A stretch of 64,000 bases of DNA from Amycolatopsis camponoti (GTDB lineage: Bacteria; Actinomycetota; Actinomycetes; Mycobacteriales; Pseudonocardiaceae): positions 3,080,501 to 3,144,500 of the forward strand of contig NZ_CABVGP010000001.1 in assembly GCF_902497555.1 (NCBI RefSeq), given 5' to 3'. Under the pieces are notes generated by a model that saw nothing but the letters and a program-made list of their open reading frames with translations, was not told where the DNA came from and did not search any database. Below, piece by piece: positions 25,216 to 34,043 of this stretch. The number at the start of each line of letters is the position of its first letter. The stretch's first letter is position 1. The translations under genes were made by a program, and so were the position numbers.

Positions 25216-28200
25216 TCAGCGCGTGGCCCGGTCCCAGATCACCACCGGCGGCGCGTCCGGGTAGTCCGTGTCGTGGGCGATGACCTTGCCGACCTTCGGG
25301 TTCTGCCGCAGGATCGGGAACTCGTCCATGTCGAAGACGTTGTTGGGACGCCGTGAGCCCAGCTCGTCGCCCTGGTGGGGCCAGCCGCTCGACTTGCCCG
25401 GCGTGTTCGGCAACGCGATGTGGACGTCGCCCTCCGCGTTGTGCGCCAGTGCCTTCGACGCGTCCTTCCAGACCTTCTCGCCGTTCGGGTGGTTGTCGGC
25501 GAACTTGGGCATCTCGACGCCGTTGTCCTTCAGGATGCCTTCGAGGGTGTTGCCGCCGTTCTTCTTCGCCATGTCGATGGCCGGGTTCTCGATCGAGCCG
25601 TGGTACTGCGACTCCGTGATGTTCTTGCCGGTGGCCGGGTCGTAGAGGTGCGAGTTCGGCTTCGACGGGTCGGCGTTCTTGCCCCACACGGGGGTGCTGG
25701 AAAACTCCGAGTCCTTGATGTGGCCGCCCGACCAGAACCACGACTTGTCCTTGCCCGGCGCCATCATCTCGTCCCACTTCTTCGAGAACTTGGCGTACTG
25801 CTCGTCGGTCATGTTGTGGGGCCGGATCTTGCCGTCCGGGTCGCGGAACTCGCCGAAGCCGTCCGGCTTCTTGGCCCCCGGCGGGAGCTTCGCCGCGTCG
25901 CCGCCGCCCGCCGGGTTGTCCGGCGCCTTCGGGCCGCCCGTCTTGCCGCACGGGCTCTGCACCAGGCCGAGCGGGTCGCTCCGCAGGTGCGGCTGCTCGA
26001 CGTAGCCCGCCGGGTCGGGCGCCGCGGCCAGGCCGAGCGGGTCCTGGCTCAGGTACCGCCCCGTCCGCGGGTCGTAGTAGCGGTAGACGTTGTAGTGCAA
26101 CCCGGTCTCGGCGTCGCGGTACTGGCCGGGGAAGGCCAGCGGCATCGGCGCGGTGCCCGTCGTCGACGGCAGCAGTTCGCCCCAGAAGCTCGTGCGCGCC
26201 TGCCAGTCGACCGTTCCGCTCGCGCCGAGAAGCTCGGTCGGCGTGCCGGCGGGCGACGTGACCACCGTGTGGAACCGCACTTCGGAACCCCGCTGCTCGA
26301 CCTGGACGACCGGCCTGCCGTCGTCGGGGTGACGCTCCCACGTGAGCACGCGCGACTTTCCGTCGTCGGTCAGCTCGATCTCCTCGACGAGCTCGGCGCC
26401 GCTCCAGACGAACCAGGTTTCGGCCGTCTGGCGCGGCGCGCCGTCGTCGCCGAGTGCCCAGCGCCGCTTGGCGAACCGCCGGCCGAGCGGGTCGTAGAGG
26501 TAGGTCCAGAACGACTCGTCCGGGGCGATGACGGCGATCAGCCGGTCCAGCTCGTCCCAGACGAGACGCCATTCCTCCGGCCCGGCGGGAGTGGCACGCA
26601 CCCGGCTGGTCACCCGGCCCTGCGGGTCGTGGCCGTACCACGTCCCGGCCGGCGGCAGGAGCCGGCCGGCCGCGTCGTAGCCGAAGCGTTCGACGCCTTC
26701 GGGCGCGTGCGCCTCCGTGACCCGGCCGGCCTGGTCGAACCCGAACCGGATCGGCAGCGCGTCGTCGAGCGCGGCGAGCCGCCCGTCCGGCGTGTACGTG
26801 TAGCCGCGCCGGCCCAGGCCGGCGATCACCTGCTCGGCGAGCCGGTCTTCGGCGTCGAAGACCTGTCGCAGGACCTCCGTGCCGTCGAGCACGCGACGCG
26901 TCTCGCGGCCGGCGTCGTCGTACTCGAACGCGATTTCGTGGCCCGCGACGCGAAGCGACGTCGCGAGGTCGCCGTCGTACCGCCACTCACTGTCCAAACC
27001 GGACACCGTGGTGCGGTGGACGCCCGCGGTGTCGTAGGTCCAGCGCACGCCGACCCCGTTGAGCGTTTCCTCGCGCACGCGTCCCCGCTCGTCGCGCACG
27101 ATCTCGAGGACCGAGTCGTTGTCGATCGCGTACTTCAGCTGTCCCAGCGCGTCGTAGGCGTACCCGGTGACCCCGGTGGCGGTGCGGCGCTCGACGACGT
27201 TGCCGAGCGGATCGTAGGAGTACTCGGTGACTTCGCCGAGCCCGTTGGTCATCCGGCGCAGCTGCCCGGCCTCGTCGTAGTCGTAGATGAGCCGGCGTCC
27301 GTCGAAGTCGGTCTCCTCGACCAGCCGGCCGGCGGGGTCGTAGGTGTAGCTCCAGGTCAGGCTGCGCGGGTCGGTCACCGCGACCAGGCGCAGCTCGGCG
27401 TCGTAGCGGTACGCCGTGCGCGCGCCGGTGGCGTCGAACTCCTCGATCGGCAGGCCGAACGGGCCGTACGTGCGCCGGGTCGCCCGTCCGGCGGCGTCGC
27501 GGTACTCGACGACGCGTCCTTCGCCGTCGTGGCGCCAGCTTTCCCGCTCGCCGTGGGGGCCGATCCGCCACGAGCGCTGTCCTTCGGCGGTCCAGCCCAG
27601 CCGGGCCGCGCCGCCGGACGCGGTGTGCACCAGCCGGGGCCTGCCGAACGGGTCGCGGTCGCCCGGCCGCGCCGCCGCGGTGATCACCGGTTCGTCGCCG
27701 AGGGCGTCGGCCGGGCCGTCGACGCGCAGCCGGGTGGAGACGCCGGGGAGAGCGGCGTAGGGATCGGACTCCGCGGTCACGGCGCGGGTGTCGCCGGATC
27801 GCAGCTCCACCTCGCCGGTCGCGGTGGGCGTCAGCCGCACCACGGAACCGTCCGGGCGCGTCACCGTCGCCAGGGTGCCGTTTTCGTAGCCGTAGAACGT
27901 GATCCGCCCCAGCTCGTCGGACTGCGACAGCAGGTCGTCGTACCGCGTCCACGAGTACCGGCGCGTGTGCCCGAGCGGGTCGGTCCGCTCGACGAGCTGG
28001 CCGGCCTCGTTCATCCGGTACGTCCAGGTGTGCCCGAGCGCGTCGGTGTGCCGCGTCGTGCGAGCCTCGGTGTCGTAGGCGAAAGTGCCGTTGAGGTAGC
28101 GCTCGGCGCCGACGCTGCGGACGCAGCGGCCCTCGGCGTCGTAGACGTAGCGGTACCAGGTGCCGGCGCGGTCCTGCCAGCCGACGATCCGGTCGTCGAC

Positions 28201-29910
28201 GTCGTAGTCGAGGTTCACCGGGCGCCCGGTGAAGCCGGCGACCTGCGTCAGCTGGCCGAGCCGGTTGTAGCCGTACCGGACGACCGGCGCGCCGCCGGGC
28301 ACGCCGAGCGCGGTGATCCGGCCCGCGCCCGATTCGATGCCGATCTCGGTGCCGTCGTCCCGGCGCAGCAGCCGCGGGGCGCCGCTCGCGTCGTGCTGGA
28401 TCGTGGTGCGGGAACCGCCCTGCTCGATCAGCGTCAGCGGCAGCTCCCGGCCGCGCCCGTCCGCGAACACCAGGTCGCGGGGGCCTGCCGACAACCGGTA
28501 GCCCCCGGTGGTCCGGCGCAGCGGGTGGCGCGGCCCTTCGAGCGGCAGCACCGGCTGGTCGCCGGCGGGCAGCGGGTAGACGAGGACCATGCCGTCCTCG
28601 GCGTAGAACCGGACTTCGTCGCGGCCGAACGCCAGCCTCTGGTCCAAAGTGGACGCCCACGAGCGGCCGAACCACCGGCCCGCGCGGTAGGACGACAAAT
28701 GCGTGCGGGACAGCACCAGGTCGCCCGCGTCGCCCGGCAGGGTCAGGTCGACCTGGGTGAGCACGACCTCGCCGGAGGCGACGTCCACCGGGTCGGAGAC
28801 GCAGACCTTCTTGTCGTCCGGCACCGCGCGGTCGCGCGGCCCGTCGCCCTTGGGGTCGCCCTTCGGCTTGCCGCCGCCATCGGGGCCGCCCTTCGGCGTT
28901 CCCCCGGGCGGGTCGGCCTTCGGCGGGCCGTCGGCGGGTGGGTCGCTCTTCGGCGGGGGATCGGTCTTGGGCGGCGGGTCGGACTTCGGGGGCGGGTCGC
29001 CTTTGGCGCCCGACGCGGTGGTGCTGTCGTCGCCGTTCTTCGGTGGCGGGTCGGTCTTGGGCGGCGGCGCGTCGGGATCGCCTTTGCCCTTGGGGCCGCC
29101 GAGGTCCTTGGGGTTGCCCTTGATGTCGATGCTCTTCGGGGGCGGCGCGGCCTTGCCCGGCTTGATGTTCTTCAACGCCTTGGCCGCGTCACCGAAGAGG
29201 TCACCGGCCCGCTTGAGCAGCGGGACCAGCGCCTTCAACGCCGTGACCAGCCGCTTGACCAGGTCGGCGATCTTCGACGCGGTCTTCGCGACGGCGCCGA
29301 TGACCTGCGGGACGACCCAGGTCATGCCGATGCCGAGGGTGAAGATCACCTGCAGCGCCCAGCTGATCAGGTGCCCGATCAGCTCGGCGATGATGTCGCG
29401 CACCAGCGCCCGGACCGCGGCGACGACTTCACCGGCGGTCTTCACACCGCTGGAGGCGCCTTCGCAGCCCTTTTGCGCGGTTTCGAGCAGCGTGACGGTG
29501 TCTTGGGCGCGCTGGCGGTAGGTGTCGGCGGCGGTGCCGGTCCAGGACGAGATGTCGGTCTTGACCATGCCGGTCAGGTCCTGGCCGATGCTGCCCAGCT
29601 CGGTGGCGACGTTCTTCCACGTCTCCGACTGGGCGGCGATCTCGTCGGCGTTGCCGGTCAGGCCGTTGAGGGCTTCCTTGAGCGGGCCGACGTGCTCGAT
29701 CAGCCAGCCGACCCCGGCGGCGAGGATCGCGCCGAAGGGATCCATCGCCATGGAGAGGGCGTCCAGCGCGGTGCCGACGGCGCCCATCGCGACCGACGCC
29801 CAGTCGCCGCTCTCGATGGCCGACTTCAGATCGTTCGCGGACTCCAGCAGCGAAATCCCCGAGTACGCCTTGGTGGAGTCCTTGGTCTCCGCGACCAGCG
29901 GGTTGCCCAC
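25216..29910 (-). CDS. WXG-RHS polymorphic toxin with ADP-ribosyl-cyclase-like C-terminus
   Basis: A 1564-aa protein. GTG 29910 with GGAAAGG upstream is preferred over TTG 29937. Residues 1-240 are helical, with a WXG-like turn (SWTGTAADTYR), as in type VII-secreted toxins. A Lys/Pro-rich linker follows, with repeats such as DPPPKSDPPPKTDPPPK. A DUF6531 segment (SDPVDVASGEVVLTQVDL) precedes about 900 residues of RHS/YD repeats, closed by the core motif YYDPRTGRYLSQDPLGL. The variable tip (about 1321-1564) has FWSGG (Trp1393), TLEGIL (Glu1457), VWKDASKALAHNAEG (Trp1481) and DMDEFPIL (Glu1530), matching the W-E-W-E active-site layout of CD38/ADP-ribosyl cyclases. It would consume NAD in a target cell. 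The toxin assignment is mine and untested. Confidence 0.85.
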   Translation of the reverse strand: MGNPLVAETKDSTKAYSGISLLESANDLKSAIESGDWASVAMGAVGTALDALSMAMDPFGAILAAGVGWLIEHVGPLKEALNGLTGNADEIAAQSETWKNVATELGSIGQDLTGMVKTDISSWTGTAADTYRQRAQDTVTLLETAQKGCEGASSGVKTAGEVVAAVRALVRDIIAELIGHLISWALQVIFTLGIGMTWVVPQVIGAVAKTASKIADLVKRLVTALKALVPLLKRAGDLFGDAAKALKNIKPGKAAPPPKSIDIKGNPKDLGGPKGKGDPDAPPPKTDPPPKNGDDSTTASGAKGDPPPKSDPPPKTDPPPKSDPPADGPPKADPPGGTPKGGPDGGGKPKGDPKGDGPRDRAVPDDKKVCVSDPVDVASGEVVLTQVDLTLPGDAGDLVLSRTHLSSYRAGRWFGRSWASTLDQRLAFGRDEVRFYAEDGMVLVYPLPAGDQPVLPLEGPRHPLRRTTGGYRLSAGPRDLVFADGRGRELPLTLIEQGGSRTTIQHDASGAPRLLRRDDGTEIGIESGAGRITALGVPGGAPVVRYGYNRLGQLTQVAGFTGRPVNLDYDVDDRIVGWQDRAGTWYRYVYDAEGRCVRSVGAERYLNGTFAYDTEARTTRHTDALGHTWTYRMNEAGQLVERTDPLGHTRRYSWTRYDDLLSQSDELGRITFYGYENGTLATVTRPDGSVVRLTPTATGEVELRSGDTRAVTAESDPYAALPGVSTRLRVDGPADALGDEPVITAAARPGDRDPFGRPRLVHTASGGAARLGWTAEGQRSWRIGPHGERESWRHDGEGRVVEYRDAAGRATRRTYGPFGLPIEEFDATGARTAYRYDAELRLVAVTDPRSLTWSYTYDPAGRLVEETDFDGRRLIYDYDEAGQLRRMTNGLGEVTEYSYDPLGNVVERRTATGVTGYAYDALGQLKYAIDNDSVLEIVRDERGRVREETLNGVGVRWTYDTAGVHRTTVSGLDSEWRYDGDLATSLRVAGHEIAFEYDDAGRETRRVLDGTEVLRQVFDAEDRLAEQVIAGLGRRGYTYTPDGRLAALDDALPIRFGFDQAGRVTEAHAPEGVERFGYDAAGRLLPPAGTWYGHDPQGRVTSRVRATPAGPEEWRLVWDELDRLIAVIAPDESFWTYLYDPLGRRFAKRRWALGDDGAPRQTAETWFVWSGAELVEEIELTDDGKSRVLTWERHPDDGRPVVQVEQRGSEVRFHTVVTSPAGTPTELLGASGTVDWQARTSFWGELLPSTTGTAPMPLAFPGQYRDAETGLHYNVYRYYDPRTGRYLSQDPLGLAAAPDPAGYVEQPHLRSDPLGLVQSPCGKTGGPKAPDNPAGGGDAAKLPPGAKKPDGFGEFRDPDGKIRPHNMTDEQYAKFSKKWDEMMAPGKDKSWFWSGGHIKDSEFSSTPVWGKNADPSKPNSHLYDPATGKNITESQYHGSIENPAIDMAKKNGGNTLEGILKDNGVEMPKFADNHPNGEKVWKDASKALAHNAEGDVHIALPNTPGKSSGWPHQGDELGSRRPNNVFDMDEFPILRQNPKVGKVIAHDTDYPDAPPVVIWDRATR

Positions 29911-30044
29911 TTCGCGACCTTTCCGACGCCCCGGCAAACTCTCGTCAAACTTTCAAGGAAGCCTGGCCGAAAAGTAGCAGCGACGGATCGCGCTGGGGGC
30001 CGGCTGCCCGAAAATCCGGCGATTGCTGTCCCGGGCGGGCAACG

Positions 30045-30773
30045 TCAGCCCGCGACGGGTCGGCCGTCGAGGAAGAACCCGCCGGTCGGGCCGCCGGCGG
30101 GGAGGGTCGCCGCCCAGACGACGCCGAGCGCGGCCTCCGCGGGCGACCGGTCGTCGGCGTCGTCACCGCGCTCGGGGTGGGTGGCGACCGAGCCGGGGTC
30201 GACCGCGTTGACCAAGATCCCCGTGTCGCGCAGTTCGGCGGCCAGCGACCCGGTCAGCGCGTTGAGCGCGTACTTGGCCAGTGAATAGCCGGGCGACCGG
30301 ACGCCGGTGGTCCCGGCGGCGATCTGCGTGACGGCGGCGCTGGAGACGTTGACGATCCGGGCGGCCGGGGCGGCGCGCAGCAGCGGCAGGAAGGCCTGGA
30401 CGACGGCCCAGGCGCCGAGGACGTCGACGGAGTAGGCGGTGCGGGCCTCGGTCAGGTCCGCGTCGAGCACGGACAGCGTCGTGAAGTCGGGCATGGCGGC
30501 GGCGTTGTTGACCAGCGCGTCGAGCCGGCCGGCGATCGAGCGGACGGCCTCGGCGCAGGCCAAGGCATCCGCCGGGTCCGTGACGTCGAGGCGCACCGCG
30601 GACGCGGTGAGGCCTTCCGCGACGAGCTTCTCGGCCAGTGCGCGCGTCCGGTCGAGGTCCCGGCCGGCGAGGACGGCGTGGTAGCCGCGGGTGGCGAGCT
30701 CACGGGCGACGGCGAAGCCGAGTCCATGGGGACGGCTCGCGCCGGTGACGAGGGCGACGGGGGTTTCGTTCAT
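30045..30773 (-). CDS. Short-chain dehydrogenase/reductase
   Basis: A 242-aa SDR with start ATG 30773. It has the cofactor motif TGASRPHGLGFA (lengthened relative to TGxxxGIG), LDVTDPAD, NNAA at about 89-92, Ser in VNVSSAAV and YSLAK as the catalytic Tyr/Lys. The C-terminus is GGFFLDGRPVAG. It is divergent from a MarR gene, and a TGTAGG/CCTACA dyad lies 10-26 bp upstream of its start, so MarR repression is likely. Substrate unknown; an NADP-dependent carbonyl reductase role is typical for this type. Confidence 0.87.
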   Translation of the reverse strand: MNETPVALVTGASRPHGLGFAVARELATRGYHAVLAGRDLDRTRALAEKLVAEGLTASAVRLDVTDPADALACAEAVRSIAGRLDALVNNAAAMPDFTTLSVLDADLTEARTAYSVDVLGAWAVVQAFLPLLRAAPAARIVNVSSAAVTQIAAGTTGVRSPGYSLAKYALNALTGSLAAELRDTGILVNAVDPGSVATHPERGDDADDRSPAEAALGVVWAATLPAGGPTGGFFLDGRPVAG

Positions 30774-30782
30774 GAGACTTAC

Positions 30783-30799
30783 TGTAGGGAGTTCCTACA
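30783..30799. promoter_or_regulatory. Dyad operator between SDR and MarR genes
   Basis: TGTAGG at 30783-30788 and CCTACA at 30794-30799 form an inverted repeat around GAGTT. It sits in the 63-bp divergent region, close to the SDR start. Dyads of this size and AT-rich flanks (ACAATTGT) are typical MarR operators. Confidence 0.6.
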
Positions 30800-30836
30800 A
30801 TTGTGCCAACCCGCTTTTTCGGCATAGGATCAGCGG

Positions 30837-31277
30837 GTGACCGACCCTCGTCCCCGTGCCCTGCTGCGCTGGCCCACTTACCTCATGGGGCGGCTGCACC
30901 GCAGCGGGGTCGGCCGGATCGACGCGGCGCTGGCCGGGTCCGGGCTGGCCTTGCGCGACTTCTACGTCCTGGTCTGCGTCGGCGAGTTCGGCCCGCTGGC
31001 CCAGCAGCGCGTCGCCGACCGCCTCGGTCTGGACCGCAGTGACCTGGTGAAGGTGCTCGACCGCCTCGAGGCGGCGGGTCAGGTGCTCCGGGAGCGGGAC
31101 ACCGAGGACCGGCGCCGGCACGTGCTCACCCTGACCGAAGCCGGCCGGGCCGCGGTCGCGAAGGTCGAGGACGTCTCGGCCGCGGTCACCGGCGAACTGC
31201 TCTCCGAGCTGAGCCCCGGCGAACAGGAGACCCTGCACCGCCTGCTGCTCAAGGCTCTCGGAGAGCCGTCCGCCTGA
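30837..31277 (+). CDS. MarR-family transcriptional regulator
   Basis: A 146-aa protein starting at GTG 30837. The winged helix covers about 35-100 (LRDFYVLVCVGEFGPLAQQRVADRL, then SDLVKVLDRLEAAGQVLRERD and the wing DRRRHVLTLTEAG). N- and C-terminal helices form the usual dimer interface. It is divergent from the SDR gene and probably represses it and itself through the dyad at 30783. The ligand is unknown. Confidence 0.9.
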   Translation: MTDPRPRALLRWPTYLMGRLHRSGVGRIDAALAGSGLALRDFYVLVCVGEFGPLAQQRVADRLGLDRSDLVKVLDRLEAAGQVLRERDTEDRRRHVLTLTEAGRAAVAKVEDVSAAVTGELLSELSPGEQETLHRLLLKALGEPSA

Positions 31278-31284
31278 ACCGGGG

Positions 31285-32220
31285 TCAGCCGTTCTTGATC
31301 TTGTTGCGGCGGGCCTCGGCGGCGTCACGGCGTTCTTCGAAGCGGGCCGCCTGGGCGTCGAGCGCCTTGAGGAAGGTGGCCAGCTCGTCCCGGGCGGCTT
31401 CGCCCACCGGGCCGAGGTTGGTCAGGTCGAACACCTTCCAGTAGCGCAGCAGCGGCAGGACGACGTCGTCGTGGTGGATACGCAGGTCGTAGATGCCCGC
31501 CTTGGCGATCAGGGCCGCCTTCCTGGCGAAGCTCGGGATCACCGCGCCCGGCATCGCGAACGACACGACCTCGTCGGTGATCGCGCGCATCATGGCGTCG
31601 GGGGAGATCTCCAGCGAGGCCTTGACCAGGTTGCGGTAGAAGACCATGTGCAGGTTCTCGTCCGTGGACACCCGGGCCAGCAGCCGCTCGGCCAGCGGGT
31701 CCTGCGTGTAGCGGCCGGTGTTGCGGTGCGAGATCCGGGTGGCCAGCTCCTGGAACGAGACATACGCGCAGACCTGCAGCAACGGCTTGTCGCCGGTGTC
31801 GTAGCCGGCCTGCATCGTCTCCATCCGCATGCGCTCCAGCTCGACCGGGTCGACGGCGCGGGTGACCAGCAGGTAGTCGCGGATGCAGATGCCGTGGCGG
31901 CCCTCTTCGGCCGTCCAGCGGTGCACCCAGGTGCCCCACGCGCCGTCGCGGCCGAACGCGCGCTCGATCTCGCGGTGGTAGCTCGGCAGGTTGTCCTCGG
32001 TGAGGAGGTTGACCTCCAGCGCCGTCCGCGCGATCGGGCTGACCCGGGACTGCTCGGGGTCCCACGCCTCGCCGCCCAGCTCGGCGAAGTCGCGCCCCTG
32101 GCTCCAGGGGACGTACTCGTGCGGCATCCACTCCTGGGCGGCGGCGAGGTGCCGGTTGAGGTTCTCCTCGACCGTCCCTTCCAGCTCGTACAACAGGCGC
32201 GTGCTTTCCGGAACCGGCAT
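31285..32220 (-). CDS. Acyl-ACP desaturase (DesA-like diiron enzyme)
   Basis: A 311-aa soluble stearoyl-ACP-desaturase-type protein with start ATG 32220. The two diiron motifs are present: EEGRH at 105-109 and DENLH at 187-191, with further ligands Glu75 (LLTEDNLP) and Glu158 (FQELATRISHRN). Length matches actinobacterial DesA proteins. It introduces a double bond into acyl-ACP, using O2 and reduced ferredoxin, and so affects membrane fluidity. The 35-bp nested dyad at 32235-32269 lies 15 bp upstream of the start and probably binds a TetR-type repressor. Confidence 0.92.
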   Translation of the reverse strand: MPVPESTRLLYELEGTVEENLNRHLAAAQEWMPHEYVPWSQGRDFAELGGEAWDPEQSRVSPIARTALEVNLLTEDNLPSYHREIERAFGRDGAWGTWVHRWTAEEGRHGICIRDYLLVTRAVDPVELERMRMETMQAGYDTGDKPLLQVCAYVSFQELATRISHRNTGRYTQDPLAERLLARVSTDENLHMVFYRNLVKASLEISPDAMMRAITDEVVSFAMPGAVIPSFARKAALIAKAGIYDLRIHHDDVVLPLLRYWKVFDLTNLGPVGEAARDELATFLKALDAQAARFEERRDAAEARRNKIKNG

Positions 32221-32234
32221 GGGGCGTCCTTCCG

Positions 32235-32269
32235 TACCTACGCGACCGTAACTTACGGTGCCGTAGGTA
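32235..32269. promoter_or_regulatory. Nested dyad upstream of the desaturase gene
   Basis: An inner perfect dyad, ACCGTAA-C-TTACGGT (32245-32259), and outer arms TACCTACG (32235-32242) and CGTAGGTA (32262-32269) share the same centre at 32252. The element ends 15 bp before the desaturase ATG. Size and symmetry fit cooperative binding of two TetR dimers. No regulator gene adjoins it on this side. Confidence 0.65.
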
Positions 32270-32314
32270 GGGTAAACGGACCTGGGGCCCGGGAGGTTCC
32301 CGTCGTGGTGGCGG

Positions 32315-33442
32315 TCACGAAATCCGACCGGCTCGCCACGGCCGGTGGTTGATCTCCGCGAGGCCGGTCAGGGGCGCGGCAGGCCGGTCGGTTTCGGCCT
32401 GCTTTCCCGCCGCCTGACCGCCCAGCTCGGTCGCCCGGCGCACGTCGCGGGCGTAAGCCTCCGGCGCCTCCCATGCGGCGAAATGGCCGCCGGCCGGGTG
32501 TTCCACGTACTCGCGGATGTTCAAGAACGCCTCGGCGTAGCTCCGCGGCTCCGGCTTGATGTCGTGCGGGAACACCGACAGCACGGTCGGCGTCTCGAGG
32601 CGGCCGGGGAGGGGGACCGGTTCGGTGTAGGTCGTGAACGACGTGCCGATCGTGCCGGTGACCCAGTAGGCGGTGATCCACGTGAGCAGCTCGTCGACGG
32701 TGAAGGCCGATGCGCCGGACCAGGATTCGAGCTTCTCCGCGATCCACGCCGCGAGCCCGGCGGGGGAGTCGCCGAGGGCGACCGCCAAGGTGTTCGGCCG
32801 CGTGGACTGCTCGGCGATGTAGCCGCCCTCGGCGCGGAACCAGCGCGCCGCCCGGGCGAGGTAAGCGGCCGCGTCGGGGTCGAGCGCCGCCGGGTCCGCC
32901 GTGAGCGCGCGCTGCGGGGCCACGTTCGTGAGGTGCAGTGCCGCCACCCGGTCCGGGTGGTTGCCCGCCAGGACCTCCGCGACGGTGCCGCCCACGTCGC
33001 CGCCCGACACCGTGTAGCGCGGGTAACCGAGTTCCGCGAGAGCGCCCGCGACGACCTCGGCCATGCGGCCGGCCGACATGCCGGGCGCGGTGAGCGGCGC
33101 CGCGAACGGGAAGCCCGGCAGCGCGGGGACCACCACGTGCGCGTCCGCCAGCAACGGCAGGACGCGTTCGAAGCGCAGCACCGAGTCCGGCCAGCCGTGC
33201 AGCAGCACGACGACCGGGGCGCCGGGATCCGCGGACCGCTGGTGGATCACCCGCAGGCCGCCCACCGTGACCCAGGGGAGCGCGCGAATGCGGCGCTCGT
33301 GCACGTCCCAGTCGTACCCGTCGGCCCAGCGGGCGAGCAGCTCGTCGAGCCGGGTGCCGGTGACGCCGCGCGTCTCGTCGGCACTCCAGGGGAGCGTGAC
33401 CCGCCGGGTCCGCCGGAGTCTTTCCCGCAGTTCGTCCATCAT
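32315..33442 (-). CDS. Epoxide hydrolase-family alpha/beta hydrolase
   Basis: A protein of about 375 aa starting at ATG 33442, with ATG 33439 also possible; no Shine-Dalgarno is visible. It begins with an EHN-type N-terminal domain (MDELRERLRRTRRVTLPW). Motifs are HGWPDSVLRFERVLPLL (oxyanion HGxP), nucleophile elbow SGGDVGG (Asp), and a late GGHFAAWEAPEAY (catalytic His). This is the microsomal-type epoxide hydrolase arrangement, which converts epoxides to diols. It is divergent from a TetR gene, with a shared operator covering both start codons. Confidence 0.87.
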   Translation of the reverse strand: MMDELRERLRRTRRVTLPWSADETRGVTGTRLDELLARWADGYDWDVHERRIRALPWVTVGGLRVIHQRSADPGAPVVVLLHGWPDSVLRFERVLPLLADAHVVVPALPGFPFAAPLTAPGMSAGRMAEVVAGALAELGYPRYTVSGGDVGGTVAEVLAGNHPDRVAALHLTNVAPQRALTADPAALDPDAAAYLARAARWFRAEGGYIAEQSTRPNTLAVALGDSPAGLAAWIAEKLESWSGASAFTVDELLTWITAYWVTGTIGTSFTTYTEPVPLPGRLETPTVLSVFPHDIKPEPRSYAEAFLNIREYVEHPAGGHFAAWEAPEAYARDVRRATELGGQAAGKQAETDRPAAPLTGLAEINHRPWRAGRIS

Positions 33443-33482
33443 GTGTACGACGATACACATGATGTGTATGCTCGTACACATG
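33440..33482. promoter_or_regulatory. 43-bp nested dyad overlapping both divergent start codons
   Basis: An inner perfect palindrome ATACACAT-G-ATGTGTAT (33453-33469) and outer arms CATGTGTACGA (33440-33450) and TCGTACACATG (33472-33482) share the centre 33461. The two ends contain the ATGs of the epoxide hydrolase and TetR genes. Transcripts of both genes are therefore probably leaderless or nearly so, and a bound TetR would block both promoters. Confidence 0.75.
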
Positions 33483-34040
33483 ACTTCGCGCGACGCGGCG
33501 GCCACCCGGCTGCGGATCCTCGAACAGGCGCGACGCCAGTTCGCCCGGCACGGCTACACGGCGATCACGGTCAAGGGCGTGGCCGACGCCGCCGGCGTGT
33601 CACCCAACCTCATCACGCGCTACTTCGGCGGCAAGGAGGGCCTTTTCCTGGCGGCGACCCGGGTGGAGATCCCGGTCGAGGACTCCTTCGGCGGCGACCG
33701 CGCCGAGCTGGGTGCGCGGCTCTCGGTGAGCATCGTCCGGCGCTGGTCCGGCGAGTCGGGGGACGACCCGCTGCTGGTGCTGCAACGCGCGTCGGGCGAA
33801 CGCCCGGAGGCGGCGGAGGCCCTGGCCGCGTTCCTCGACACGCACTCGCTGGAGCCGTTGCACCGCTACCTGCGCGACAGCGGCCTGGACGACGCGGAAG
33901 CCCGTCGTCGCGCCGCCGCGATCGACGCGTTCGTGCTCGGTGTCTCGACCCGCCGCCGCGTGCTGCGATCCGAACTCGGCGACCCCGCGGAACTCCAGGA
34001 CTGGCTGAGCACGGTGATCCAGCGCCTCGCCGACGGCTGA
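33480..34040 (+). CDS. TetR-family regulator, divergent from epoxide hydrolase
   Basis: A 186-aa protein with start ATG 33480; ATG 33468 is an in-frame alternative. The TetR helix-turn-helix lies at about residues 10-56 (LRILEQARRQFARHGYTAITVKG, DAAGVSPNLITRYFGGKEGLF). The remaining all-helical part is the ligand and dimer domain. The start is embedded in the dyad at 33440-33482, so autoregulation together with control of the epoxide hydrolase is expected. Ligand unknown. Confidence 0.9.
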   Translation: MTSRDAAATRLRILEQARRQFARHGYTAITVKGVADAAGVSPNLITRYFGGKEGLFLAATRVEIPVEDSFGGDRAELGARLSVSIVRRWSGESGDDPLLVLQRASGERPEAAEALAAFLDTHSLEPLHRYLRDSGLDDAEARRRAAAIDAFVLGVSTRRRVLRSELGDPAELQDWLSTVIQRLADG

Positions 34041-34043
34041 GGT

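Noticed and set aside
28820..29110. Pro/Lys-rich repeats in the RHS gene as a CRISPR or DNA-level repeat
   Set aside because: The repeats are in-frame coding for a DPPPK-type linker between the secretion region and the RHS shell and are not regularly spaced with unique spacers.
25375..30288. A 1637-codon plus-strand frame opposite the RHS gene
   Set aside because: It mirrors the RHS coding sequence and has no domain of its own; the RHS frame has clear YD repeats and the DPLGL core motif.
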